A model generated the notes under the pieces. The model did not search any database, was not told where the DNA came from, and saw nothing but the letters and a program-made list of their open reading frames with translations. Made by a program: the position numbers and the translations under genes. Shown here in pieces: positions 22,322 to 35,414 of a stretch of DNA of 64,000 nt (its first letter is position 1; each line of letters begins with the position of its first letter). Origin of the DNA: Paragordius varius (Eukaryota; Nematomorpha); assembly GCA_964247055.1 (NCBI GenBank), contig OZ176057.1:4588001-4652000 (forward strand), given 5' to 3'.

Positions 22322-23089
22322 TACAGTAGCGTATGCAGTAAAAGATTGGTAGTGCAAAATAATCTTAATGAACACAAAACAGGGGGATATTATGGATATG
22401 TTTATAAATAGGACTGAATGATAATATATGAAAATTGAGGACATTTGGTCGGCACATTTGGTATTGAAAATCTAATACAGATGTTTTTTATTGAAAATTT
22501 ATTAAATGTTTATGAATACTCAGAGGCAAATGAAGCCACAATACCAAATATTCAACAAACTTCTAGAAATGTATTACAGGATATATCCAATTAAGATAAC
22601 GTTACTAGAAGATTAGATGTTGTGAAAACTACAAAAAATTAAGAAATCTAATAGTTTAGCAGTTAATAAGAGGTTAATAAATAATATAAGCAATGCATTT
22701 AACAAGTAAACTTAGGTAATTTATTTTTAACAAAAAACCCTAAATTTTAAAAATATTTTAATTTTTCACCTCATGCTTATTCAGTTTTAAATTGATCGAG
22801 AAAAGCAAGTAATAATTTAAATAAAGATCTTGTAGAATATCTAATTGTAGTTGTATACATTTCCATAAATTAAATCACAAAAATTAATATTTTTTTTTAT
22901 AAGAAATCTGGGAAATAATGTTTCACTAATATTTTTACAATTTTTCATCGCAATTTTACAAAAAATGCGCATTTTTACATATACCAAGATTGTCCCCTGA
23001 TTTTGTCTACACTATCCATAATATCCCCCTGTTTTGTGTTCATTAAGATTATTTTGCACTAACAATCTTTTACTGCATACGCTACTGTA
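22322..23089. mobile_element. Tc1/mariner-like non-autonomous element, about 770 bp
   Basis: Terminal inverted repeats of about 75 bp, nearly identical, begin CAGTAGCGTATGCAGTAAAA and are flanked by TA. Their similarity suggests a recent insertion. A short open frame of 37 codons near 22479-22592 (starts MFFIENLLNVYEYSEANEAT) has no recognised transposase motif. Confidence 0.85.
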
Positions 23090-23650
23090 TATAAATTTTT
23101 TACAGAATGCACATGTTGGCCATTCCACAAAATATTATATAATAATTCAATAATACAGTAGTGTATGGTTTATAATAACATATGGTTAAAATTCAACAAT
23201 TTTATCTTATATTCAATTTCACACTAATTACCTATTCAGACTACAAATCATGAAATAAAGATGTAAGTTGAGAACACATTCATTGATAAATATTGTACAT
23301 TTGTAATTGAATAAATAATATTTAAAAATAAAGTATGGATTCTCTTTTGTAAAAAAAAATGGTGTTTATGAAACTTACGGTTGTGAATGTATAATTATAA
23401 TTTTTATTCTCTCTACCCTACGTTACTGATTAAAATGAACAGTAATGTGAATTGGCTAACATAAATTTTTATATTGTAAACATTGTTGCAAAAAATTTTT
23501 TATCATATGATATCTATTATATTATTATATTTTTTGCGTGCAGAAAATATTGTAATTTATAGAAGTGGAATGATAAAATTTTCAAATTTTTTTGCCATCA
23601 GTTAAAAAATTCCAATTGTCTTACAAAAAATTATTATGTTAAAGTATACA

Positions 23651-24411
23651 TAGTATCCATTTGCACTTCAAGAGTGTCCTTGAATAATTCAAGTTGGTCC
23701 TTGAACATTTCAACTTGGTTGAACAATTCAAGTTGGTCCTTGAACAATTCAAGTTGGTCCTTGAACAATTCAAGTTGGTCCTTAAACAGTTCAAGTTGGT
23801 CCTTGAATAGTTCAAGTTGGTCCTTGTACATTTCAAGTTAATCCTTAAAATTTATAAATTTTGATTTAACCATAATTTTTGTATTTATTTTTTTATTTTA
23901 TTATTTATTAACCTAATTTTCCTTATTTATTATATATTTAATCATTTAAAAATAAATTTTTTTATTTAAAAACCACTTTTTTGTTTCAAAATATTTTTTT
24001 TCAATTGAACAAAATTATTGACTTTTAAATGTTTTTAATGAAAAATTTTAATTAATAACCCAGAAAACTTATATATTTTTTCATTTCGTGTTAGAATCTT
24101 AGAAATATACAAAATAATTTTAAGTAAATTAATAAAGATATACGGTTTATCAAAGATTAAAAGTTGATATTGATTTAAAATTTATGTTAAATAATAGAAA
24201 ATAGGTTAAAAACAATAAAATAGATGAATTATTTATAATTTGATTGATAAAAGTTAAAAACAAAACAAAAAAGTCAAAGGACAAACTTGAATTGTTCAAG
24301 GACCAACTTGAATTGTTTATGGACCAACTTGAACTGTTCAAGGACCAACTTGAAATGTTCAAGGACCAACTTGAAGTGTTCAAGGACACTCTTGAAGTGC
24401 AAATGGTATAT
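23651..24411. mobile_element. Family C fold-back element, copy 1
   Basis: Termini CATTTGCACTTCAAGAGTG and its reverse complement ending GCAAATGGTATA. The left arm (23680-23838) and right arm (24277-24390) are inverted arrays of 21-bp units, CAAGTTGGTCCTTGAACAAT, that make open frames rich in LELFKDQ. Confidence 0.9.
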
Positions 24412-24504
24412 ACCATTTACAGCTTAAATTCCTAAAATTAATGATGTTTTTTGAAAATAGAAAATTACCTTTATTTTTATATTTTTTAAAAAAATTTAAT
24501 ATCG

Positions 24505-25077
24505 TTTAACACTTGAATGCAACACACATTTTAGTCCTTCGATTCAAATTGGGGTAGATGGATACCCCAGCTGTTTAAAATCAAATACTTTATAAAGTAT
24601 GAAAGGAATCGAAACCATGGCAAAATTTTGCACTTATATAACATTAATAAACCAAAATATATAAAAAAATTTATTGAAATATACTTGATATTACTTATTT
24701 TAGGTTAAAACCAAAAGGTAAAAATTTCGTCAAAGTGACATGTGTGAAATATCAAAATTAAAAATTAATACAAAATAAACCGCGTTTTTTATTTTATCAA
24801 TTTTAGATGTAAATAGCTTTAATTTTACTCTTAAAATTAAATGAAGACGATATTTTGCAAAAATTTTGTAAAATAAAGATGGCGTCGAAGTAGTTTGACA
24901 TGGAACATTTTTTCAAAACAAAATTTTATTAATATATTTTGGCATATTTATATATATAATTTTTATTAGGATAGAAGCACAAATTTAAATTGGGACCGTT
25001 TCCTTCAATAGTTTTTTAAAAATTTTAATTTAAATTTAGTCTGGGGTATTTAGATACCCCAATTATCGAAATGTTAA
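24505..25077. mobile_element. Family D element, copy 3
   Basis: Both ends and the whole interior match copy 2. Confidence 0.85.
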
Positions 25078-25411
25078 TATAATGATAAAACTAAAAAAAT
25101 ATGTCATAAAGAAATCCTTAAAGACAAAATTTATTTTTAAGAGGAATTGAAATTGTTCGAAGGTAAATTAAATTGTTCAATAAATTAGAGGTGTAAATGA
25201 TATATATTTTCAGCTACTCATTATATATTACAAAATTTTAATAAATATATATCATTGATTTATCTTTTAAGAAGTTGATTGTTGTGATTTTATGTTAGGC
25301 ATTAATACAGCAAATAGGCAAAAAATATATTTAATTTTTTAACATGCTTTCCATATCTCTTAAGAAAAATAAGTGTGCAACAGCTGGCGTTTGCCGACCG
25401 AGTTATTAATT

Positions 25412-25720
25412 AAACCAGGGATATCCACAAATAGCTTTGCGGGACGAATTTTTAGGTGACAAACGAGGGGCCGTTTGAATTATATATGGGCCTTCACAAA
25501 TAATTCTGCAGATTTCACACATAAAACGTTAAAAAGAAAACGGAATGCAGATTTTTCTCGTTCTTCCAATTTGGATAGACTTAGGCAGAAAAAATTGCCC
25601 AGGAATATAAATTTTACCAAAACTTTGTGTATCTGTTTTTTTTCTCAAAATTATGGATTTTAAAATTTAAGCGAGCTACACAGAGGTATATGGAAAACCG
25701 CGAGCTCAGGTAAACAGCTA
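25412..25720 (+). other. Possible coding fragment next to a family F end
   Basis: A CAGGGATATCCACAAATAGC block with a GCGGGACG subterminal motif (about 25417) resembles a hAT end. Then from 25511, after acceptor-like ATTCTGCAG, the plus strand reads KTLKRKRNADFSRSSNLDRL and continues with RQKKLPRN. A good donor CTCAG|GTAAAC lies at 25713. The composition looks coding, but the product is unknown; it could be a host exon pair or a transposon protein fragment. Confidence 0.35.
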
Positions 25721-25900
25721 AAACTTATGGTATCAAATCACACAATATATGTTCCTTATTTTAGTTAAATGTTCAATTTTGATTTTAACATTTTTAGCGT
25801 ATTTTTGGCCCTCATAAATAATGCAAAATTTATGTGAAACATTGGATACAATCAATGGTTTGAATGAGGCATCTGAATTCATTTAATGTGACTTTGATGT

Positions 25901-26199
25901 TATACGGTAGAAATTGAAACTATACAGACAAAACGTTGAATTGTTAAGGCAAACAAAATTTTTCCTAAAAGATAACCATACTTGTTAAACTTTAATTTTT
26001 ACGAAAATCATTTAATTCTAATCGTAAAATAGTTTATTACTGATTGTGTTGCCAATAAACCTCTCTAATTTGGAGTTTTAAATGATGAGTTAGTTATATT
26101 TAACAAGATCAACATTAAAAAAGTATGGTTTTCTATAGAAAAAACATTTGCTCTTATTACGTTATGCGCCTATAATTTCATCAATTTTTACTGTAAAAT
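25901..26199. mobile_element. Family A MITE, copy 11
   Basis: Both arms recognisable; right end TTTTTACTGTA. Confidence 0.7.
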
Positions 26200-26679
26200 G
26201 GTAGCGTCGTGTTCATATAATAGTTTTGAGAATGTTTTAGACTTATAATTGGTATAAGTGTTCAATTTGAACTTTTTTACGGATAAAATTTTTTACAATT
26301 GTAATTATGTGAGTCCTAAAAATAATCGCCTTACATATGGGCATACCCGTCTTAATGCGGTATAAAAAATAAGTAATCCAAGTTATAATAAATAAAGACT
26401 CATTTTATCGATTACCATACGTCTGTTAATAGATAATGCTGTATGATAATTTTAAACCGTATTCCAATTATTCCTTCCCAATCGATTTTAAAAACTAATC
26501 TAATTACGTTATTAAAAAAGTTAAACAAGAATTTTATAATTCAAATAATTAGTATAAAATTGATTCACTTTAAATTATATAAAATGTTTTAAATACTTTT
26601 TCATATAATAATTCCATTTAAATTTAAGTATCTAAATGGCCTACACCATATCTAAATTGTTACTCAAAATATTACTGAA

Positions 26680-27160
26680 AAAAAAACGGTGTCAATATAA
26701 ATTTATGCTTCCATCCTAATAATTTTATAGCCAAAACTATAAATTTAGTTTTAAAAAAAAGTTTATCAAAATACTTCAACGCCATTTTTGTTTTGCAACA
26801 TTTTTGCAAATCCTGTTATAATTGAGCTTTTTAAGTTAAAATAATCAACCTTTTATTTAATCGTATCTTACAGTCATAAAACAGAAATGACGATTTTGTG
26901 TTTTATAATAAGACTAAAGCATTGATGTCGGGTTGACTAAATTTTTACATTTAGGTTTTATTTCTAAATAAGTAATTAAAGTATTTATGAATTTTTTAAA
27001 ATTTCTGTTCATAATATTATTATATAAGTGCATACTTTGGCTATGGTTTTAATTCCTCCTATATCTTTTTGAGTTATTTAATTTTAAACTGGCTTGGGAT
27101 ATCCAACAACCCCAATTTGAATCAATGAAACTGAAATGGTGTTGTATCCAAGTTAGGATC
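26680..27160. mobile_element. Family D element, copy 4, inverted
   Basis: Reads in the opposite direction to the other copies (ATAAATTTATGCTTCCATCC near its left, CCCCAATTTGAATCAATGAA near its right). Diverged. Confidence 0.7.
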
Positions 27161-27344
27161 GATTTTGCAATTTTTTTTGTTTTTATTCCATTTTTTCATT
27201 TTTTAAAATATTATTTAAAAAAAAATCAGAATAAATAATAACGGTAAAAAACAAATACACCAAAAATGTTTGTAATATTCTGCAAATGCGGCCCGCCCAT
27301 CTTTTTTAATTCAAAGGCAAAGTCTGTTTTGAACACCCCTTTTC

Positions 27345-27898
27345 TAATCTAACACATGAATACAACACATTCATTTCAGGCCTTCGATTCAAATTGGGAT
27401 AGTTGAATACCCCAGGCGTATTAAAAAATAAATAATTCAAAAAACATCTAAATTGAAATTTTGGCATTGCACTTATATAACATTAATGAACCAATATAAA
27501 AAATTTATTTATAAAATACTTGATATTACTTATTGTAAGGTAAACTTCAAAAGAAATTTAGTAAACCTGACATGTGTGCATTAGCAAAATATAATAACAT
27601 ATAATAAACCCCTTTTTTCTATTTTTATCATTTTTAGATATGATATGAAAAAAATTAGCTTAATTTTAGGTTTTAAATTATATAGAAACGATATTTCGAA
27701 AAAATGTTGTAAAACAAAAATGTGGCAAAATAATTGAATTTTTTGTTCCAACAATTAAGATATTTCGGCGTTATTTAAGAATTTTTAGGATAATAGAAGG
27801 ATAAATTTAAATTGGGACCGTTTCTTTCAGTAGTTTTTAATAAATATCAAATTATATATTGTCTGGGGTATTAGTAATCCAATTTGAATTAAAGTGTT
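27345..27898. mobile_element. Family D element, copy 5
   Basis: Same orientation as copies 1-3. Immediately left (27280-27343) is a family F end (GCGGCCCGCCC, TTTTGAACACCCC). Confidence 0.8.
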
Positions 27899-28014
27899 AA
27901 TACTACTTATTTGGCAAAGGTAAAATTAATTTTAAACTAAATTATTTGAATTTATTGTTATTTTATACATCCATATACAGATTAATGAATATCAAAAATG
28001 TAAAAATTGATGGA

Positions 28015-31000
28015 CTACTGTTGCAAATTCATTCTTTCTAGCAATTGACGTATAAAATCTACACATATGCAAATTGCATTTACAGTAAAAATTGATTATA
28101 CGGACAAAACATAAATATATAAAATCTTTTTTGAGACAACTATGTTTATCATTTACAATTCTAATCCCTCGAACAATTCAAATTTTCCCTTAAACAATTA
28201 AAATCACTCTAAATTATGTGTTTTCAAGCGAATATAACTCTTTATTAACATTAAATATATCTTCATGACATAGTTTATTATTTTTTCAGTATTATTAAAA
28301 TTTAAATAAATATCATTTTTTAAAAAATTATAAAAAATATATAGGTAATTACGAATCTTAATAAAATAGACATTTAGTTTAGGGTAAATTTGAATTGTTC
28401 AAGGATGAATTTGAAGTGTAAATGGTATACTGATATCAATATATATATATATATATATATATTTAATTTATTTCATACTTTGCAAAACAAAGAGTTGCAT
28501 TTAAAAAAATTATAATAAAAGTATAGCGTTATTTTAAAAAATATATAGTCATTATATTTTTATCTTTTGTCCGCATAATTTTACTGTCTTAAATGCCCGA
28601 TTAACTACACTTTTGAAGTATGCATGGAAAAATTGAATTGATTAGTGTATTTGGAAAATTTTGAATGTTAAAATAAATTATTGTTAAATGAACGCTTTTT
28701 ACGAATATTTATGGAAGGTAAACTTTAAATTATTTATAATAATCATTAATTTATATTTATCCTTGAACAATTCAGATTCACCCTCGAACAATTGCGATTC
28801 ATATTTTCAACAATTCGAATTCACCCTAAAAATAAATTATGTGTTTTCGGATAAATATAACTCATCATTAAAAAAAATATATTTTTATGGCATAGTTTAT
28901 TATTTTTTCAGTATCATATTGATTTTAAATAAATTTTCAGTTTTTAAAAATATTAAAACATTGTTAATTTTTAATCTTAATTTATTTTAGAGTAAATTTA
29001 AATTGTACAAGGGAGAATTTAAATGGTATAATAATAAGTTTATTTTCACAAAACTAAAATTAAAAATGAAATTGTTTTATTTTATCGAGAAAAAAAAACT
29101 TGATTGAAACGGATTTCATTTCACAAACAGTTAAATCTAAAATATTAATACCTCGTAAGGACTGGCGATCAGCTTAAAGTTAGTGAAGAAAGTTGCAATA
29201 TATGCAGTAAAAATTTAGATTATACGGACAAAACGTAAATATATAAGGACAAATCTGTTTTTCAAAAGATAACCATACTTTTTCAACCTTTTCTCAAATA
29301 ATTACAATTGCAAAATATATAATTGATTTTGTTTCCTATATACATCTCTATTTTTCATACTTTGCATACAAATTTTATCCATATGTAATATTTATAAAAA
29401 TAAAAATTTTTTAATTTTAGAAAAAAATAATTTTCTTTATATTTTTATGTTTTGTCCGTATCTAATTACTGTATTTATTATAAACTTATAAATAGTAGCA
29501 CATTTTACACACAATATTTGATTTTCCGAACAATCCTGATATTTTCGGTAATATAAGCGAGTTATTTTGAAAAACGTTAAATTATTTTAAATCAATTTTT
29601 TGTAAATCTAAAATTAATTTTTTTACTAACTTTTGACATAATCTTCCAGTATATATTAACCGAAATTTGGTACACACAACTATGAATACTCATGATTTGT
29701 AAAATGATCATTTTTCATTCAAAAATTACATAAAAAACGCAACATTTTTTCAAGCAAAGACAACATTTTTTTTAAGCAAATTTCAAGAAAATTTTAAACA
29801 AATGCATTTTTAATCCTTAAATGTTGCATTTTGAAAAGCTAAAAAATTGTTTATTGGATATAATGATTCCTAAACATATATTCTTGCTAAATTTTATCAA
29901 TAAACTGGAATATATTGGTGATATAATTACAATATTATATATAACTTCAACATTTTTAAGTTTAAAAAAACATTAAATATGCGAAACTATAAATTTTCTG
30001 AGGTAGATAAAAATTGTAGCTCTTTAAGCTAAATATATTTTTAATAGGTAGAAAGGATACTCTTGAAAGATAAGAAATTATCTATTGAAAGGCACCCTAT
30101 TCACAATCTATTTCATCCTTTTGAATCATTTTAGAAAAATATAAATTATTTATGACAATATGGCAAAAAAAGTTTTAAAAAGGTTTGAAAGCAATCGGTT
30201 ATATAAAACATAATATATACATGACATTTACTCTAATTTTTGCTTTAATTAACCAATTTTTCGGGCATATATAAATTTTATGGAATATTCGATTTTTAGG
30301 CTAAAATACTTATAATACAATCTAAATATTTTTAGTTATCAGATGTACCTTAAATTACATATATTAAAATTATTTGATTATAATTACAAGACCAAGAAGT
30401 CATTTTCTATATCAAAAGTATAAGTTAATATTGTTGTTTTAAGAGTTTGACACTTAGTAGTCTCGTTTAATGTTACACATTTAAACTGGTCTAATTGGAA
30501 TTGTTATTTTTTAATCAAAGAGAAAAATAATTTTCGCATTACATGACTGAGATCGAATATGTTTTGACAATCTTACTACCTTTCATAAAAAGTGTGTGTG
30601 GCGCTACCGTTAAACTTAAAGCAAGGATGTCCAACACGCTCTTTTAAGTATGCAACTTTACAAAGTGCTTTATAACATAAAAAATGGATTTCAGTTAAAT
30701 TACTTACGATTATTAAAAGATTGATATATCATTCAAAAATTGGGCTTCAAAAAAAATTACAAAAAATCAAAAATTATCAAAACATCTGCAAAGATATTTG
30801 TTGGAAACCCCTGCTTTAGAGGTTTCTTTCAGGAGTCGTAGTTTTCATTTCTGGCACCCATTAACCTTCCCTGTAACCACTTGCGTGGATATGACCACTC
30901 ATAAATGGGTGATTTTTTGCAATAATCTGAAATACGTACAAAACGTAAAAATATGAAGGCAAAAATTTTTTTCTTAAAGGCACCATACTTTTTAATTCTA

Positions 31001-32634
31001 CATTTATTTCAATACAACTCATTACCCAAACACATTCTATATATTACATTGTAACTAAATAGCTTATATGCTAAAAATTAAGGTTTTGAAAAGTATGGTT
31101 GTCGTTTAGTAAAAACTATCTGTCTCTATATTTTTACTGTCCGTATAATTTCATTTTTCACTGTATGTATTTAAAATAATAACTTCTATTATTATAAAAT
31201 ATTTCATAAAATCCGCCACCTCTTTAACTACGGCGTGCATACTCTTTCCTCTAGAAACGCCTTAGCCCTATCCTATTATTTATTTTTACTCTATGATTAC
31301 CATTTACAATGATAAAGTTATTACCTATGATACTTTCCATATCCATCCCTATATTAATTATGTGATTAGATAAAAATTTGGGAACTTGGGAGTGATTCTA
31401 CGATATCTAAAATTGGATTAATATAAATGAAATTTCACAGTAAAATTTAATTTTTACGGACAAAACGTGAAAATATAAAGACAAATATTTTTTTCTAAAA
31501 GACAACCATACTTTTTAAATCATGATTTTTTTCAATATAACTCATTGTTTATGGAAAGGTGTGAAATAGAGATATATAGAACTCATACAATCACTATGTT
31601 TTACATTGTAACTAATAGCTTATGTGGGAAAAATTAAGGTTTAAAAGTATGGTTGTTTCTTAGAAAATATTTGTCTTTATATTTTTACGTTTTGTCCGTA
31701 TAATAACAATTTTTAAATGATATATATGCTGTAAATTTATAAATTTATGGGCAATACACAAAAAGTAAAAGACAACGCATTTTTGTGCGTATATTGAGAG
31801 CCCTTTCTTAGGATAACTTAGTGTCTAATTATATTTTTTGCTACATCTAAAATCAGTTGCCATCTATTTTTTACAGTTTGTCAATATTTTAGATCACGAG
31901 GTTGCCAATACGCTTTGTTCGGTGTTGCGCAGCTTTAAAAAATGAAAACATAATAATTTTGGTTTTAATCGAAATTTTGCCATTATATTTAAAATATATC
32001 ACCCCCTGAAATAGGGTTAAAAAAATTAAAACTAAAATAATTAAAGCAGCCCACATAGACATTTTTGTTGGACATCCCAGTTTTAGAGTTTGTAAAAATT
32101 CTGTTGTGTTATAAATTCCACATACCATTTGCTGTACTAATGAGGTCTAACATATAAAAAAAATATATGGTTAATGACTCAAAAAACAAAATTATATTGC
32201 ATAGTCATAGTTTTCAATAATCAACATATATAAAAACCAATGCGGCAGTATTTTAAGTCCCTTAGATAATAATCAAGCGAAATTTAACGGTGGTATTTTT
32301 TTTAATAATCCGCTAAGACTTAAAAATGCTTATTCTTTAGATCTAAATTTTAACAATTTTTTTGTAGAAAACTAAACTAAAACGCCACATTATTTAAAAC
32401 AATAAATTAATAATATTTTAGTATTGATTTTTTCTTTCACCTGAAAAAGCAGCCTGGTCAATGACATTCATTTGCTGTCGGATAACTAAAATATAAAATA
32501 GTCAATATCAAAAACCAGGGTAAATTTATAAGGTTGATATTAAATCACTTCTAAGCGTTTCTCTTGTGTCTAAAATTATTTTGGAAGATTTATTTTATGG
32601 TAAAAATTTATACTTGTAAGATGCCATTGGAAAG
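28015..32634 (-). CDS. Gene 2: single-pass membrane protein in short exons (5' end uncertain)
   Basis: Proposed exons: 32634-32614 (21 nt, FQWHLT), 32485-32441 (45 nt, IRQQMNVIDQAAFS), 32136-31898 (239 nt), 30926-30866 (61 nt, AKNHPFMSGHIHASGYRE), 29172-29152 (21 nt, DRQSLR), 28058-28015 (FIRQLLERMNLQQ, stop TAG). All junctions keep frame. The 239-nt exon carries the only membrane segment, about MWAALIILVLIFLTLFQGVI, after Cys-rich VQQMVCGIYNTTEF and before a basic tail. Its donor (CTC|GTGATC) is weak; without it the protein stops at 31889. Two possible first exons lie at 35414-35294. The family is not recognised. The DRQSL plus C-terminal tail resembles that of gene 1, which suggests an old duplication. 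Several acceptors lie at family A ends. Confidence 0.5.
28082..28590. mobile_element. Family A MITE, copy 12, with family B nested inside
   Basis: A arms CAGTAAAAATTGATTATACG and ATCTTTTGTCCGCATAATTT enclose a family B element at 28148-28428 and an (AT)n run. The left end lies 24 bp from the last exon of gene 2. Confidence 0.75.
28148..28428. mobile_element. Family B element, copy 9, nested in family A
   Basis: Ends ATCATTTACAATTCTAATCC and GAAGTGTAAATGGTATA. The insertion point in the A arm is close to that of the nested pair at 13839. Confidence 0.7.
28755..29030. mobile_element. Family B element, copy 10
   Basis: Left arm of minisatellite units, typical central boxes, right terminus shortened. 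Confidence 0.65.
29199..29491. mobile_element. Family A MITE, copy 13
   Basis: Starts CAGTAAAAATTTAGATTATA. It lies just upstream (for minus-strand gene 2) of exon 29172-29152. Confidence 0.75.
29500..30615. other. Gene 2 intron sequence, no feature recognised
   Basis: AT-rich sequence without recognisable repeats or exon-like segments on either strand. Confidence 0.4.
30620..30825. mobile_element. Family F hAT-like MITE, copy 2
   Basis: Ends CAAGGATGTCCAACACGC and GTTGGAAACCCCTGC form the family's inverted repeat. Confidence 0.65.
30927..31167. mobile_element. Family A MITE, copy 14, overlapping a gene 2 splice acceptor
   Basis: Right arm complete; the left arm is shortened at GAAATACGTACAAAACGT. 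Read on the minus strand this edge is CGTTTTGTACGTATTTCAG, directly followed by exon 30926-30866, so the polypyrimidine tract and AG lie on or at the edge of the MITE. Confidence 0.75.
31437..31716. mobile_element. Family A MITE, copy 15
   Basis: Both arms visible; right end diverged. Confidence 0.75.
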
Positions 32635-32796
32635 CTATATATATAAAATATATATAATTAAGATTTCCATTAAAGGACAATTACACCTAAATCGCTTAAC
32701 TCTTGATGGCTTTAACACAGCTTGGCTAAGGTTGATATAAAAACTAGGGCTGAGCTTGAAACAGTTAAAAGACTGTGTGTTAACTAGCTTCAACAA

Positions 32797-33082
32797 TTAC
32801 ATTTTTCTAAAATATAAAATTTTTAACTTGTTATCAAACGATATTATTTTGTTGATTATATTTTTTACAGTGACATTCATATCATAATATTTATATCTTG
32901 TGGGACTAAATTCGTTAATGTTCATAACATATAAATGCGTAAATGTCTTCAGTTCAAGGGGATCCAAAAATTTTAACAATAATGTATTAATTATTTTCGA
33001 AATTCTATTTATTATTTTTCATACCATCTTAATCTATTTTATAGAGAATGGAGACAAAAAACGCCTTGATGATAAATGTTAA
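32797..33082. other. Two overlapping reading frames on opposite strands, unresolved
   Basis: Minus strand: KFLDPLELKTFTHLYVMNIN and NEFSPTRYKYYDMNVT with donor ACT|GTAAAA but no good acceptor and a phase that does not fit gene 2. Plus strand: after TCTTCAG at about 32952, SRGSKNFNNN, a hydrophobic stretch and a charged end ENGDKKRLDDKC. At most one is real. Confidence 0.25.
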
Positions 33083-33225
33083 ACTGAAGTAAGAATACAT
33101 CAAGATTCTCATACTTTTATTTTAGTGCCTTTGAGTAAATTAAGAAGGTAAGTAATGTTTATCTTAAAATAACATATAATTTATTTGAGGGTGAATTTGA
33201 ATTGTTTAAGGGTGAATTTGATATA

Positions 33226-34136
33226 TATAACAATAAAACAATATTTTATATGATTAAAATTTAGATCTTGAGTCCGAAAGCCCCTTTGACCCGTCTCAAA
33301 AAGGGATAGTTCTTTTTAACTAATCGTACAAAATGACAAGATGTCTTGAATTTTTTTTAATATATGCTAGAATGTGGCAAAAATATACTTTAGAAAATTG
33401 ACACTTGGATGTCCAAAAATTTACTTTTTATTAATTTTATTAAAAAGTATTTACTATGCTATTTTTGTGATTCAAAACGGTATAAATACGCTTTAAATTT
33501 TTATATGTAATTTGATTATACTAATAAAATTTATGAACAAACAATTTTGCTAAGATTTTTTGAGCTTAATATTTTTGCAAATTATAAATATCCAAATGGG
33601 CCGCATATAAAGCCTAGGCGTGTTTAAATGACCTTGTCCTAAAAATTCACAGTAACGTTCGTTTGTCATAATGTCAAAATCATTTTTTTAGATATATTTG
33701 AAGACGAACAACATTATAAATCAAAATTATGAGGTAGCAAAGAATTTTTGAATAAACATAAGATACTTAGCCTTTACCAAAAGGTTTTATTCGAGATAAT
33801 GACCATAAATTTGGATTCCTTCGGTTTTAACGACCCACAAAAGTGGTAATAACTTTTTTAATCCCTCCAAAAACTCGAACGCAACAGAATAATAAAAATA
33901 AATTTAATTGATTTTTATTTTTAATACGCTATTTAGTTTTCTTAATCATGCTTTACTTTGGTCTGATATCTTTAATAGTTGGTTTACTTTTAAATTGAAA
34001 TTAATTAATATTGAGTAGGTCATTCGTATAAATATGCAATTCGAAATTAAATAAATAAGTTTTTAAATAAACGAATAGCTAATTGAATTTGTCAAAAGGA
34101 GATTTAAGTTATGTTAATGACCACATATAATATATA
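33226..34136. other. No gene recognised; family F-like remnants
   Basis: Contains GGATGTCCAAAAATTTAC (33409) and GGGCCGCATATAAAGCC (33599), remnants of a family F element, and a B-type fragment just to the left (33175-33225). A minus-strand frame near 33896-33800 (FEFLEGLKKLLPLLWVVK) has no splice sites or start. Confidence 0.4.
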
Positions 34137-34709
34137 TACTTCAAGAGTGTCCTTGAACACTTCAAATCGGCCCTTAAACACTTCAAGATGGGCCTTGAAC
34201 ACTTCAAGTTGGTCCTTTGACTTTTTTGTTTAGTTTTTAACTTTTATCAATCAAATTATATATCATTTATTTATTTTATCGTTTTTAACCTATTTTAATA
34301 TAAATTTTTAATTTATATCAATTTTTAATCATTGAGAAACCGTATATTTTATTAATTTATTAAAATTATTTTATTTATCGGATTGAAAAAAGTAATATAA
34401 ATATATAAGTTTTCTGGGTTGTTATTTACAATTTTCATTGAAAACATTTATAAGTTAATAATTTTGTAACAATGAAAAAAATAGTTTGAATAAAAAAGTA
34501 GGCAAAAATTTTATTTTTGAATGAATAAATATATAATAAATAAAGAAAATTTGGTTATTTAAAAAAATAAATGCAAAAGTTATGATTAAAATTAAAAATT
34601 TTAAGGACCAACTTTAAGTGTTTAAAGACCAACTTGAAGTGTTCAAGGATCTTGAACTGTCCAAGGACCAACTTTAAATGTTCATGGACCAACTTAAAGT
34701 GCAAATGGT
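34137..34709. mobile_element. Family C fold-back element, copy 2
   Basis: CTTCAAGAGTGTCCTTGAAC on the left, CTTAAAGTGCAAATGG on the right; about four minisatellite units per arm. Confidence 0.8.
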
Positions 34710-35293
34710 TTATTAGCTATAATAATTCTCTTTACTGCCTATCTTTGGCAATAATTAATAACTTTCTAGCAATATATGCACACATAATATACTTCTGAAT
34801 CGGTTTCTACTATTGAAATTTTCTAAATATCATATTATATATATATATATATATATTTCACAAAGTTATTTATATGCTGAAAAAATTTAATTATAAAAAT
34901 ACGTCAGGATTTTTATATTTTTTAAGTTTTGGGCTTACGTGTATAACGATTTCTTGATTTTGTATATCACAATAACCCCCATTATGCTGAATAAAAAATT
35001 TTTTGGTAATGCCAAATGTGGTATTATTTCAAAAAATTATTTATTATTATATACTATATTAAAAGTAATAATCTTTTTTATATAATTTTTGATAAGCTCT
35101 GATTGGCTTAAATTTATTCCTCATATCTATGGTCTAGTTTTTTAAAATAAAAGCCAGAAACTTTAAAACTTTGCAATGAAACATTTTAATATATGATAGA
35201 TTATGGCATCAAATAAAATTATTAGAAAGAAAATACTTTTAACATACATTTTCATTATATTGTACACAATGACAAAACGAGGTGGTTTTCTAC

Positions 35294-35414
35294 CTCGGAA
35301 CATAAAGCAATAAATAACTACTTAATATAAAAGATAAATTATCTCAAGATCTTTTCTTCAGTAGTAAAAACTTGGTATTATATAATAACTTCTAAAGAAT
35401 CCCCAAAACGCCAT
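35294..35414 (-). CDS. Possible first coding exons of gene 2
   Basis: After acceptor GATTTTATCAG at 35427, an exon contains ATG (35414) reading MAFWGFFR to donor TTAGAA|GTTATT (35390). A 24-nt exon, 35317-35294 (IYCFMFR), follows in matching phase after a 72-nt intron. The combined N-terminus is hydrophobic like a signal peptide, and its phase-1 end fits gene 2. No exon linking it to 32634 was identified. Confidence 0.3.

Noticed and set aside
23634-24435. ORFs rich in LELFKDQ on both strands
   Set aside because: Minisatellite arms of a family C fold-back element, not a gene.
31889-32634. Similarity of gene 2 to ERGIC-53/LMAN1 (coiled segment, GIYNTTEF, C-terminal membrane anchor)
   Set aside because: Only a few residues agree, no lectin domain exons were found upstream, and the tail lacks the expected end.
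33800-33896. Minus-strand reading frame FEFLEGLKKLLPLLWVVK
   Set aside because: No start, acceptor or donor, and the opposite strand is open too.
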